Shown in pieces: positions 9,903-22,204 of a stretch of 64,000 nucleotides of DNA (positions are counted from its first letter, which is position 1; every line of letters starts with the position of its first letter). This stretch comes from Cryptomeria japonica (lineage: Eukaryota > Streptophyta > Pinopsida > Cupressales > Cupressaceae). The position numbers were made by a program, and so were the translations under genes. The notes under the pieces were generated by a model. The model worked only from the letters and a program-made list of their open reading frames with translations. It was not told the origin of the DNA and did not search any database. The stretch spans positions 20,847,047 to 20,911,046 of the forward strand of contig NC_081405.1 of NCBI RefSeq assembly GCF_030272615.1. The letters are read 5' to 3'.

Positions 9903-12900
9903 GATCGTGTCCTAGTCTATTGGCTTGTGCCCCGTATCGGGTGGCAAAAACTACTTTGTGGACCTCCATCAAAATTATATATTTATGTTTTCTTTTTGTT
10001 CTTATGTTTTGGGTTTATTAGAACTTTTTACTTCAAGAATAAGTTTACAAATCACATATTACTTTACTAAATTAAGTTTATTATACCACTTTAGCATGTT
10101 TCTTTTGTCATTTATTCTTATGAATTGGTTTCAATGTCTATATTTTATATTGGTTACCTTGGTCAAATCTATTGGCATAGAGTTAAAGAGGATCATTTTC
10201 ACACGAGCATATTAGATCACAAACTTTAAAATGTTGAAATACAAATTAAATTCATTTGACCTTTTTTCACTAGTTGTAAGTCAAATTAGTGCATGTTTGT
10301 GTGAATCTGTATGTTATGTTGTGCGTAAGGATATCATTATTCCATTTTGAAATTATAAATGAGTATGAAGAAGCTTTATCATAGAGCATACATCTAAAGC
10401 AACACCATCAAAGCATACATCATCTTGGGCATCCATGCATGCTTGCTTATTGTCTTCTATCATTGTTCCAAAGTTGTTGAATCAATCTACGCTTGCACAT
10501 GACCAAGATGTTGGCACCAAATATGTCAATCACATAATTTGTGTGATATTTTGTTGATAGTGCAAGTGTTAATAGATTTGAATCTTGCATGTAAAGTTAG
10601 CTTTATAAGCGATAGTCACTTTTTTAAGTGATAGCCAATTTTGTAAAAAAAAAATTATTTTTATTTTAAACTTAAAATTCTATTACACTAGGGGTAAAGC
10701 ACCTATAAAACCTCAAATGTAATAATGTGGGGACAACTTGAGAAGAAGAAGAAGTTATGGTAAATTGATGAATGAGTGAGACGATTACAAGTTATATACA
10801 TAATTATCTCTACATAATTATTTTTTCTTTTATTAATCTTTATCCAAGCACATGTTTATGTTTATGATTTGTATATATGTATATTTTACATTTTCTTAGC
10901 ATTTTCTATTAGTTATTTGCATGACTTTGGGTTAGTAAATAGTTTTGTTGTTGTAATATTTGACTACAAATAGTTCTTACTCACCCAACATCGATACATG
11001 TTTCAATGATTGGAGAGACTGATATTAGATTAGGGATCTTCTTCTATGTTTGAGAGGTTCATCTCCTTTGTATGATTCCAATTTGAGTTTTTGGGGTATG
11101 TGAAAGCAAGATAGACACAAAAAAAGAAAAGTGGAAAATATAAAGAAACCCTAGATCCGAGAGACATAAAAAATCATCTAGACTTCTTAAGAACAAACTT
11201 AGAATAAAAGTGAGAAAAAACAAACAAGGACACAAAGTTCAATAGTTTGTGACTACCGCAATAGTGATAAGATTGGTAAATACCCCTTTCCAACATGCAA
11301 GGAAAATGAGGAATGGATCATACATTAAACATAAGATGAATATGTTAATAACTAAAAGCCTAATAATATTTTTTATTTCCTATCACTTAGAGATGCAACT
11401 ATGCATATAAGAGAATCACCAAAGAAGTATTACATATTAAAACATAAAGAAAAATTTCAACACATGAGAAAAAGTTAGACACGAATTTATGAGACATTCC
11501 TTCAATTCTTCATTGAAATGAGAACATAGGGTTTCTCAATTTAAATCCTTGTCTAATGGTTGTGTTGAAAAGGTAGTCTATTGCCATTAGACATCTATAG
11601 ATGTTCAAACCCCTCTTACAAAACTCTCTAAATGAAAAGATAAAAAAGAATCTTCCTTTTGTATCTAGATTTCATATTTATAGAGTTTTCGTCTTTTTGA
11701 GAAGATAACTAATTCTTTGAGATTAGTTACAATAAAAAAATCTTATCACTTCTCCTTGCACAATATTTTACTCATAAAATAAGTTAAAACATTATTAAAA
11801 TGGACTTATTTAAGAAAAGATATATTTCTACTCAAGGTTGATTAGTAAACCACCATCCTAGCATCCTACATGGGTTGTAAGCATGTGCCTATAGATGTAT
11901 GTAAGTGTTCAGATGTATTTCATCATTGTCTAGTCACCTTATGCTCTAGAAAGGTTATCTAAATTTGAAACAAGCAATTTGTGAGGAGTCCTCCCATACC
12001 CATATGCCCTCAAACTAGTGATATGGTCCTCCTTGCATCATTTCTGATTTTAGGATCAGATTTTGAGAGAGCTACACTTTCCAACCCAAAATCCTTTTGA
12101 AGTGATCAATGGAGTGCCTCCCCTTGTGCCAACTATTCCAAGTAAACTATCTATAGCGTGGTTTAATATCCCATAACTTCATATTTGTCCCAGGATTTTT
12201 TTTAAAAAAATTCTCTCAAATTCTGATTTCAAATAGACAAGTCCATAGTTTGTTGAAGATCTCAAGCAATGCGTTTAGAGTCACCCCCTTAGGAGCCATC
12301 TTTTAGTCGAACTAATCCTACCAGTGAATCTAAAGTAATCCAAACACCCTTTGCATTTACCATTATCTCACACCACATACAATAATTAGTATAGAACCAA
12401 GACTTTAATTGGTTCTCAAGGTGCTCATGATCCAATCTTTGGAATACTGTTAGTTATTTTTAGATTGGACTATTTGAATGATCTCAGTGTAAGTTTGGTT
12501 GTGATCTTCGATTACAGACTTAAATCTACTTAATATGTCCCTACTCTCCTCTAATATGGTAGAATTATGACCATTCAACGTCACACTTCTTCATTATTCA
12601 CATATCTTTGATGGAGTTGTTCAGATGATTATATTTATCATATTTTCATAGTTTATGTTGTTTATTGTAATTGATTTTTTTATTTAACTATGTAAGAGTT
12701 TTTATATCAACATTTGTTTTGGATCACACTCATAAACCATCATCAAGATAAAAAAAACAATTGAAAGAAAAAATGAATCAAACAATTCTTCTTCATAGAT
12801 GTAATGCATTTCCTTCAAGAATTCGTCAACCTCAGCCTTCAGAAGGTGAGCTTTTGAAATAAAAATATTTTTATAAGAAGTTGTCTTGATCCCTTGGAAA

Positions 12901-14620
12901 ACCTTGCAAGCTTCTTTAATAGATGGTGCCTCTTCAAGATATTTCATAGCACAAGATGCTACAAATTGATCATCTACTTTAAACTTGCAAGATGTTTCGA
13001 TATCTTCAAGTAAAAAAACTGGATATTCTTCTCTAGAGCTAGAATCAAGTCCTAAAGAGTTTCCCTTTTTCTATTTGATCAATGCTACTGAAGTCCAATA
13101 TGTATTTGCCGAGAGAATTCATTTTCTCTTGTTTATCTCTATGAGACTCAGCATTGTCAGAAAAACTCTCACCATCTATAGTTTCAAAACTATTACTATT
13201 TGATGGTTGTGTGTTGTCTCTTTGCCATCTATTTACTCTTCATATATCCATCCCTTTCATTTAAATAAATCATATTGAATCTTTACCCTGAAAGATGGAC
13301 TGAAGTAGAATTTCCTTACATATTTAATGCATTTAGGTCCTAGACACCTCCTAATGGTTTGATATTGAAGACATAATCAAAGGTTGATTTTGAAGTTCTG
13401 AGAACTTGCTAATTCAATAAAATGCCCAAACTTTGAAGAAAGGATTAGTTTAATATCTTTCAATTGGAAGCACATTTTTCAAGCAAAAGTGAGCACCTCA
13501 AATTAAATGATCCCATGGGACTCTATAAGTCCATTTTGATCTCACTTCTTTGAAAATTTCAAATTAATATGTTTCAAATGAGAAGGAATTTGGTTGTGAC
13601 TAATTTGTCACATTGTGCATCATGGAGATATAGTTATCATTGTAAAATGATTTTATCCCAACTCAAATGGATCTCTAGATTTAATTATTTCTATGAATTG
13701 GTGTAACACACACTTGCTTATAATATTAGGATTTAATAAAAGAATGAATCTCCTTTATTTCAAGCACTTAAAATTGATAAACAACTTTATATAATTTAAA
13801 TGCAACAATTTCACATAAAGTTTGGTTAGGTACAATATTTTCCAAGATAAGGATGTACGACAATTTGGTGCGGAATTTTTTTGATGACATTTTGTGACTA
13901 TAGATGAAAATCAATGACTTGAGTTTGACAAGAAATTTGATACCTAAAGTTGACTATTTGGCATTTATGACCAAGGACAACAAACTTAATTAGGTTATCA
14001 AGATAGTGGAACTCAATACATAGTGATGCTTGCAAGTTTGATAACTAGGGAAAATTTGAAGTGAAAAATGAGGCAAACACTTTTATAGCAATAAAGTGAG
14101 CACCAATATTTTGTTTCTTGGAGCTTTGAATTGTTGGTTGAATAATATTTATAGACCTAATATATACTTGTGCCATGGATATATTTGTGAAAATTGCAAT
14201 TATTTTTTCATAAATTCTTCAATTTGTTGTGACAACCTTTTTTATCAATGAAAGAAGCTCTAATTAAGTTTTGTACACCTATTCATCACAAGTTTCTTTA
14301 TGACCTTTTAATTTGGATAAATATGTTGGTAGTGGAAAAGTAATTTGAATTTCTTTAAATGGAGTAATCCCCCTATTATGTGAAAGGGCACATGGTCAAA
14401 GTCATGGTTGTTTTATGAAGGAGCATGCAAGATGAAGATGGAGGTCTCAATGGTGGTATCAAACATAGAGAGTTTCAAAAGATATGAAAGGCGGCGAGAA
14501 GCTATATTATCCAAAGTAATGGCTAAGTGTGGCCACTAGAGAGGAATACTATGGAAAGTAAATAAATAACATATGTCATATACCAATAAAAACATGCTAG
14601 ATAAGCCAAAGGAAAGTACT
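9903..14620. other. long AT-rich spacer, no gene recognised
   Basis: Only short frames are present. The longest (9925-10215 plus, 12702-12947 minus, 12985-13203 plus) are AT-rich, hydrophobic or lysine-rich, and match no family I know. The right end may hold worn 5' parts of the copia element that becomes recognisable at about 14630, but I cannot trace gag or a 5' LTR. Confidence 0.45.
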
Positions 14621-14917
14621 GACTAAATTGGCAAAAATAATTCATAGGAGCATGCTCCACATGAAGTTTTGAGAGAAAGAATAGAATTGTTGTTGAGATG
14701 GCTAGAACTATGTTAAAGGATGCTAACCTGCCTAATGTGTATTAGAAAGAAGTTGTGCATATTGTTGTTTATATTCTTAACATGGTACAAGTAAGAGTAA
14801 ATCACACAAAGACACCTTATGAACTATGGATTGGAAGACCTCCTATAGTCAAGTATTTCATAATCTTTGGAAGAAAGTGCTACATAAGGAGAAATGAGGA
14901 AGATTTAGGAAAGTTTG

Positions 14918-15886
14918 TGTTGGAATCAGGGATCACTGAGAAGGGGGGGGAGGTGTGAATCAGTGATCTACCGATTAGGAAATTTTCTAACTTAACTTTG
15001 AACCACCAAAAGCATACACATGAAACTGAAATGCAGAAACACAAAGAAACCAACCACAAAATCATAACATCGGGATTTTTACATGGAAACCCAAATGGGA
15101 AAAACCACAGTGGGATTTGAACCCACAATATTAAATTCCAGTATGGCCAGTAGCAAAACAATATTACAATATGGGGAATGCACTTGCATTCAGGCACATT
15201 GCCTAGATCTTACAACTCATTTACAATAAGGGCTACAACCCCGGAAGGCTCACTGCCTTACAAATCAATTACAGTGATGTATTACAATGAATGAACTCCA
15301 AAATAGCATCTACAATGCCTGGATGAGTTCTGGTTAAGTGCCAAATATTCGGACTGTATCACCTTTGTTGTTTTGCTCTGTTCTGCCCTGTTCTCTATCT
15401 CAGTCAACAACCAGATCAAGAATGCGCACGTGAAACTACTATGCCAATGGATTCTCGATCACCACTCGCTCGCATACCATCATACCATATACCAAAAAGA
15501 TCTTCTTCTGCACCGGTCTTATATATCCACAATCACAAAATAGATCATTTATCAACTTGGCCTGCTAATGTAACGTGTAGTCATATGTCATATTGACCTG
15601 ATCACCAAAGATAAACGTGGATCACCAAAATGATGATAAAATGATGTTTCTATGTCAGCCCAATCATCCCATACATAATTCATAACACCGCAATCACCAG
15701 AAAGCTTCCAGATCAAAACTGCTCTATACAACCTGAAATACCGGTTAACTGGCTATCGATTGATGTCCGCTTCTGGATATCAAGATCTGTGATTACCGAA
15801 TGAGAATATCATGAAGAGTTGCCATCAATGACAACCCTAAACCAATAATAAACCATCAGAAGCCACTAGATGAGTGTCAATTGACA
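14918..15886 (-). mobile_element. solo-LTR-like insert (copia type) inside the copia fossil
   Basis: Begins TGTTGGAATC and ends TTGACA. The copia coding sequence resumes directly on either side. It is flanked by a perfect 8-base direct repeat, AAAGTTTG (14910-14917 and 15887-15894). Internal blocks GGGAAAAACCACAGTGGG and GGCACATTGCCTAGA are shared with the LTR at 62797, so it belongs to the same broad LTR group, lying in minus orientation. No coding capacity is seen. Confidence 0.7.
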
Positions 15887-18074
15887 AAAGTTTGATGTAA
15901 GGTCAGATGAAGGAATATTTTTTGGATATTCTACAACAAGCAAGGTATATCAGTGTTACAAAAAGAGATTGAATAAGATTGTGGAGAGTATAAATGTTAA
16001 ATTTAGTGAGGAATGGAATCAAATTGTGACTGTACCTAAACCTGAGACTAAAATAGAAGTTATCCCTATTACTACAAAAGAGAAGGAAGCTCCAAAAGAT
16101 AAAGAATAGACATATGCAGAAGAAAAAGAACATGAACAAGTAACTAAGACTCTTGCAAAGTATGTGCAAAAGAATAATTCAAAAGATCAGATCATTGGAG
16201 ACAAAGATAAAGGAGTTCAGACAAGAAGAGGACTTGCAAAAACTAGTGTAAAAGAAAATTATTGTTTCTTATCTTAGCTGAACCCAAAGACTGATTTAGA
16301 AGCTAGCAAAGATGGAAGTTGGATAAAGGCAGTGGAAGAGGAGATAGAGAAGAATCAAACATGGGAGCTAGTACCTAGACTGGTAGACAAGAATGTGATA
16401 ATAAAAAATTGGGTGTTCTAGAACAAGTTGAATGAAGATGGAAAAGTCACAAGGAACAAGGGAGGTATGGATTTTTAGGAGACATTTGCTCTAATAGCTA
16501 GGATGGAAGCTATAAGAATGTTTCTTGTATTTTTTGCATATATAAGATCTTTAAGGTATATTAGATGGATGTTAAGTCAATATTCTCGAATGGAGAACTT
16601 GAAGAAGAGGTATACATTGAACAACTAGATGGGTTTAAGTTGTTAGAGGATCCGGATATGGTTTGTAGACTCAAGAAGGCACTTTTTGGACTCATGCAAG
16701 CTCCTAGAGCTTGGTATGAAAGGTTGGATAAGTATTTGTTGTAGGATAACTTCAAGAAGGGTACCACAGATAGTAATCTCTATTTCAAGGTCAAAAGTGA
16801 TAAACTGTTAATAGTTGAGGTGTATGTTGATAACTAATTATTTTGGGTAGAGATGATGAGGTTTGTAAGAAGTTTGTAGAAGGAATTTGAGATGTCAATG
16901 ATACATGAGATGTCATTTTTCCTTGGTCTTCAAGTTACACAGTTAGATGTATCAAGGAGATGTTGAATAAGTTTGACATGGAGAATTGTAAACCAGTTGC
17001 AACCCCTATAACTACTGGTTGTAAGTTAAGCAAGGCTGATGGATCTTTGGATGTTGATCATAAACAATATAGATCTATGAATCGAGGCTTATTGTATTTG
17101 AATACTTCAAGACCAAATATTATGCATGTTGCCTATTTGGTTGCCAGATATCAAGCTAATTGAAAGCAAGCACATGATCAAGTAGTGAAAAGGATATTTA
17201 GATATATGAAAGGGATTCTAGATTTAGGTTTATGGTATAAGAAGAATGATGATTGCACTTTGAAAGAATACATAGATGTTGATTAGGCCAAATGTGTTGA
17301 TGACAAAAGAAGTACAAGTGGTGGTGCATTTTTCTTGGGAGACAGATTGGTCTCTTGGTTGAGAAAGAAGTAGGATTTAGTGTCATTATCTACTATAATT
17401 TAATAGAATATATTGTAGTAGCATCTTGTTGTACTCAATACACGTGGATGAAACGAAATCATAGAGATATCAAGGTGATGTATGATGAGGAAATTCCTAT
17501 TATGTGTGATAATACAAGTGCAATTAACATTTCAAAGAATCTAGTAATGCATTCAAGAACTAAGCATTTTTTTTTTATCATATATCATTTCTTAATAGAG
17601 AAGGTTGTAGAGAAGGAAGACAAGTCAAAATATGTACCTACAAAAGATTAGATTGCAGATATTTTCACTAAGGCATGGACAAAGGATACTTTTGAGTATC
17701 TCCAGCAACAGATAGGGGTATTTCCCCTCCTTCTTCAAACTAGATGCATAGAAGTGGTGCATCTTTTTAGGGGGAGATTCAAAGATTATCCTTTGTCTCC
17801 TGGATTGTTGTGGCTTCTACTCTTAGGAGAAGCATTGAAGGTTGAGTAAACTTGGTTGTAGGAGAGTGGTTGTAGAGGGAAGATATCCCTATCAAGAGAA
17901 GTGTTGCAATTATCAGAGTTATTCCCTCAAGGGGAAGAGAGAATCAAATAGAAAAGGGGAGATAATTTATTGTTTGTAGTAGTGTGCCCTTTGTCCTTGA
18001 TGTCAAATGGGGAGAGAATTTAGTAAAATGAAGAGTTGTTTTCTACTAGTGGTACAATTTTTTCCATCAATGAC

Positions 18075-18086
18075 AAAGGGGGAGAA
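18075..18086 (+). other. polypurine tract of the copia fossil
   Basis: AAAGGGGGAGAA immediately before the TGTTAG that opens the 3' LTR. This is the plus-strand priming site in LTR elements. Confidence 0.8.
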
Positions 18087-19691
18087 TGTTAGAAACTTGA
18101 GTTATGTTAAGTTGTATTTTTCATTGATGTCAAACTTGTTTGATCTTTGTCATTGACATCACAGTTAGTATTGTGAAAAAGTGAAGAAGTGTAGAGATAG
18201 TGCCAGTTGTTTAGTTGTGTGGATGTTGTATATGGTATGAAGATGATTGTTCAAATGTTGTTATGTTTTATGGTGGTGATATTGAGTTAGTATGAGGTGT
18301 TTTCAGAAGGCTACAGTAGTAGAAGTTTTTGTTGAAAGTATGAGCTCGTATGATTGTCATTAATGCCAAACCTGGTTATCTATATGGATTCTGGTCTGAA
18401 TACATTCCTTGTTGTTGTAGTTGTGTTTTGTATTGCAAATTGAGTTTAATACTTTTGGTGTTGGTTATGGCATTTTGATTCATATAGTTATTTATATTAT
18501 TTGACAGTAAGTGTGTCTATTAGGATAGTCTGAAAAGTGTTTTGTGGCCTTTGGATATGTTGTAGATTGCATTGTGGTTTAGTGGATGTGTTTTAATGGC
18601 TCATGTAGTATTCTCAGTTTTGCTTCTCTAGTGGTTTCTTTATTTTGCAAGAGAGCTTTGATGATTTATATTCAGGATTTTTAGTCGTGTTATGATTTAG
18701 TGTGTCTGATTCAGTTATATTGATTGGATCATATTATTTTGATCTGGAAATACTTTGGAGGATGTATTAATAAGTTGTTATGGGTCTCACCATGGCATGT
18801 GGAGATTCACATGAGGTATTTCACGTCAAAAGATGTTCTTTGGCCAACTGATTGCTAAGTCTACACATTATGTTTGGTAACATCTTTGGAGAATATATTA
18901 GCGTGTGTGGGTCATTGGATTCATATTGGAAGGGTGTATTGTGATGTGATTTGTTTTGCTCCTTCTTTTGGAGTGGACCACTTTAAATTTTTGGTCCAAG
19001 TGGCTTATTTTGTGTAATATTGCTTATTTTGTTTTTGCCAACCCTAGATTAAGTTTTTCAATGATCTATCTCATATTTAAGGAGTGTCATTGGAGTTTTA
19101 TGATGGATTGCATGTAAATTGATGAGAAGTATGTGAATGATGTGCAAGTAGATTTGAGATTGAAGTGTAAAATTCAAAGCTTTGAAGGTGATATATTCAG
19201 TGAGGCAATGTGTTGTGACAATGGTGATTATTAGAGATGTTTTTCATGAGTTGGTCGCTTGATCTAGTTGTTCAAGGATAATTTCATGTTTAGGAGATCC
19301 TTCTTAGTTTTAGTTCTACTATTTCCTTCGTTGTTGATTGACAATGATTCCTTTGGCAGTAGATTGTATCTTGCTCTAAAGCAGTGAGCCTCGATTATGC
19401 AAGTCCTTGTATCTTTCCCTAAGGCAGCGTGCCTTAGCCTTGCAAGTCTATTAGGTGTTGTTTCTCCTTGGAAATGAGCCTAAAACTTTGTAATAATTCA
19501 TATTCATATTATGAGTTAGATTCTCACTGTGGTTTTTCCCTGTTTGGGTTTTCCACGTAAATCTGGTGTTCATGTGTTTATGGTTGATGATTGAGTTGTT
19601 ACTACTATGTTAGTTGATGGTGTTTATTAATAATTTGTTTTGAATTTCCAGATTGATTCACCCCCCTCTTAGTCCTGTTGTGTGTTCAATA
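18087..19691 (+). repeat. 3' LTR of the copia fossil
   Basis: Starts TGTTAGAAAC after the polypurine tract and ends GTGTGTTCAATA, where the related LTR ending at 22201 has GTCCAACA. Near its end it holds GGTTTTTCCC followed by GGGTTTTCCACGTAAA, then TGATTCACCCCCCTC, blocks shared with the other copia-type LTRs in this window. Length about 1.6 kb. Confidence 0.75.
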
Positions 19692-22201
19692 GTTTTAAAA
19701 TGCAAGAAATAATATTTAATTTTTTTCATGGAGGAATGATTTGTGTTCCTTGGATTCTTAATGTTGCTGACCTGTGGATTTGGATATAATGTTTTTGTTT
19801 TATGGATGATGCACTATCATGTTTTCAATTCCTTGGTTGCTCAAATGGTGTATTTTGTTGTGGCGGTTTGCCGACAATGAGGTTGTCTATCAGGATTGGT
19901 TCAGAGAATGTTTTGTATTGCTCCGCTATGTCGATTCATGTGTTGCAGTTTGGTGGAAATGTTCACATGGGTTGTGCAGTGCTCCAATTCATATCTCTAG
20001 TGCTGGTTTGTGTGGCAAGTGACGTTATGTTGTTAAATTTTTAGTGTTGTCGACAATTTGGTCTCTAGTTAACTTAGTTTATTTATCTTATTTGGATCAT
20101 ACTCTTTTGGTCTGGATATTCTTTGAAGGTTGTGTTAGAATATTTATAAGGGTCTCACCATTGCATGTGTAGATATGCATTGAGTATCTTACATAGGGTG
20201 ATGTTTTTTGGCCAATTGGTTAACATGTTTCATTGTTTCTAAATGTTATGATTGATATCATCTTTGGATGATATTATAGCATGTGTGATTCATTGGAATC
20301 CACTTAAGAAGATGTGTTGTGATGTATTTGGGTCCCCTTTATCTCTTAAAGTGGACCATGTATCCACTTAAGTTGTACCTTAGAGATTAAACCTACAAAC
20401 TCATTAACTTCTATCATGCAAATATAACTCAAGCTTCAACCAATAAAACAACATCAAATGAAAAAGCAAATGAAATTGTTATACCTTCATGGATTATGTC
20501 TCATTGTGTTCTAACCCCATTGTTCTTGGTTGTAGATGATTTTGCTCTCAGACAAGCACTGGTAGCTTCCAAGATGGCAAGTGTGGAATGGACTGATAAT
20601 TGATATGATATGCAAAGCTAAACTAATGATAATGATTTATGCTAAGTTGCTCAAAAACAACTCTAAAAATGCTAAGCACGTGAAATCACGAATGCAAAGA
20701 TAAAGACTCCTAGAATGACTATAAGATTAGCTATTAGTTTTAAAAATGGCTTAGGAGACCTCTATTTATAGATTTTTGAGTGCATAAGCTTAGGTGGTAG
20801 AGATCAACGGTCATGATTAAATCTTGCAATTTGGATGGCTATGAGCAAGAGGTTGAGATGTGAGAGAGAAAGGTGGAAGATGTTCCTCCTACACCTACGT
20901 GATGGAGGAAAAGGTGGAAGGAGAATCCAAGTGTTATTCATCTCACCTTGACTAAGAAGAAGACTGAGAGAATATAGGATAGTTGGAGAAGATTTAGGGA
21001 TAAGAGGACAAGTGGACTCAACTTATTCCAAAGATGTAGGAAGGTTGGAGAGAATATATGAAGGTTGAGGAATGTGTGTACGTACACATTATTTGAAGAA
21101 TAGAATGAATGTTGAAGATAATGATGCATATTAATATTAAAAATACTAATATCTTTAGCCACATGATGGATGAGTTGGCAAAGAAGAAGTGATGTGGAGA
21201 TGAGGGTGAGTTGAAAAAGGGAGATTAAATAATTTTTAATTGAGAAGACTATAAGATAGTGGATAGAAGAATAATTAAACATTAGATATTTAATTAATTG
21301 ATTAGAAGAAAAGTTAAATGATTAATTAATAAAATGTTTCAATTAAATTAATTAATAGAAGAATATGAAATGAATTAAATAAATTAATCTTTTCAAATTA
21401 ACTATTTAATAGAAGAATAATTATTAAATAAATATAGAATATTTATTTAATTGCTCATAGCCAATTTTATTTGTTTACAGACCACATTGTGTTTTTTTGG
21501 TATGGGTGGCCAACTTAATGTGATTCATGTATACTTTATATGCGGTTGATATAGTTGGGAGTTTTGACGAATAATGTTGTATATATAGATGTGAGGATGT
21601 ATGAGTTGTGGTGTGGAATGTGTGTGGATTGTTGTGAATTGGGTGTGAATGGTATTGAAGTAGTAGAAGTGCAAATTTTAGTTTGTGATCAACTTTGATG
21701 ATCATATCTTTGGTGTGACAATGTGATAAGATATTGAATGACGTCAGAGATGTTTGCTATGATATTGTTCACTTGACACAATGGTTCAAGGATAATTTCA
21801 TGCTCAGGAGATCCTTTTCATTACAATTCATTATTTCCTTGTACCTACTAGAAGACAATGAGTTCCTTTTGGTAGGTTGTGTAGTTCTTTATATCTTGCC
21901 CTAAGGTTGTGCACCTGAGTCTTGCAAGTCCTATCAAGAGTAGTGAGCTCCTTGACCTTGAGCCTAAAAAAATGTAATCTATTATTTATATTGTGAGTGT
22001 GATTCTCACCATGGTTTTTCCCTATTTAGGGATTTTCATGTAAATATGGCGTTCTTGTGTATGTTGTGCTTTGTACTTTCATGTTTTATATGTGTAAATT
22101 AATAAGTTAATTGTGGTTTGAAGTTCAAAATTTTAGAAGTAAATTATTTTGAAGTTGAAATTGATTCACCCCCATCTCTTAGTCATGTGGTGTGTCCAAC
22201 A
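19692..22201 (+). repeat. second copia-type LTR, related to the preceding one and interrupted
   Basis: Parallels 18087-19691 in order: the GTCTATCAGGAT-type block, GGGTCTCACCATTGCATGTG, TTTTTTGGCCAA, the GGTTTTTCCC block and the ending TGATTCACCCCC...GTCCAACA at about 22201. It is more diverged than an LTR pair of one element would be, so it is probably from a different insertion. Its start is unclear. It is split by the putative solo LTR at about 20374-21480. Confidence 0.65.
20374..21480 (-). mobile_element. putative solo gypsy LTR inside the second copia LTR
   Basis: A non-coding block that breaks the alignment between the two copia LTRs. On the minus strand it carries CTATAAATAGAGG, matching the TATA region of the Tat LTR (TATAAATAGAGC), and it has the same A+T-rich end with many ATTAATT units. 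Suggested limits are TGTACC at 20374 and TTTACA at 21480, resembling TGTATG and TCTACA of the Tat LTR. I could not find a clean target duplication, so the limits are approximate. Confidence 0.45.
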
Positions 22202-22204
22202 ATT

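Larger units (their letters stand above)
14630..19691 (+). mobile_element. Ty1/copia retrotransposon fossil, 5' part not recognisable
   Basis: Recognisable on the plus strand in this order: end of the integrase core (ERKNR, VVEMARTMLKDANLP, then VRVNHTKTPYELW), the RSDEGIF-GYST segment, reverse transcriptase, RNase H with the DNTSAINISKN block, polypurine tract, 3' LTR. This integrase-before-RT order defines copia. Gag, protease and the 5' LTR are not seen. The coding part carries more than ten breaks and is interrupted by a 969-bp insert at 14918. An old, dead copy. Confidence 0.85.

Noticed and set aside
9925-10215. 96-codon hydrophobic plus-strand frame
   Set aside because: AT-rich sequence gives Phe/Leu/Ile-rich frames by chance. 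No homology or promoter is recognised.
12702-13203. Pair of short frames of 81 and 72 codons as possible genes
   Set aside because: No domain, no promoter or intron signals, and composition like the surrounding spacer.
15110-15126. tRNA T-arm-like sequence GGGATTTGAACCCAC
   Set aside because: No tRNA cloverleaf around it. The same position in related LTRs shows it is an LTR hairpin.
14910-15894. hAT-type DNA transposon, suggested by the 8-base flanking repeat
   Set aside because: No terminal inverted repeats or transposase. The interior matches copia-type LTRs elsewhere in the window.
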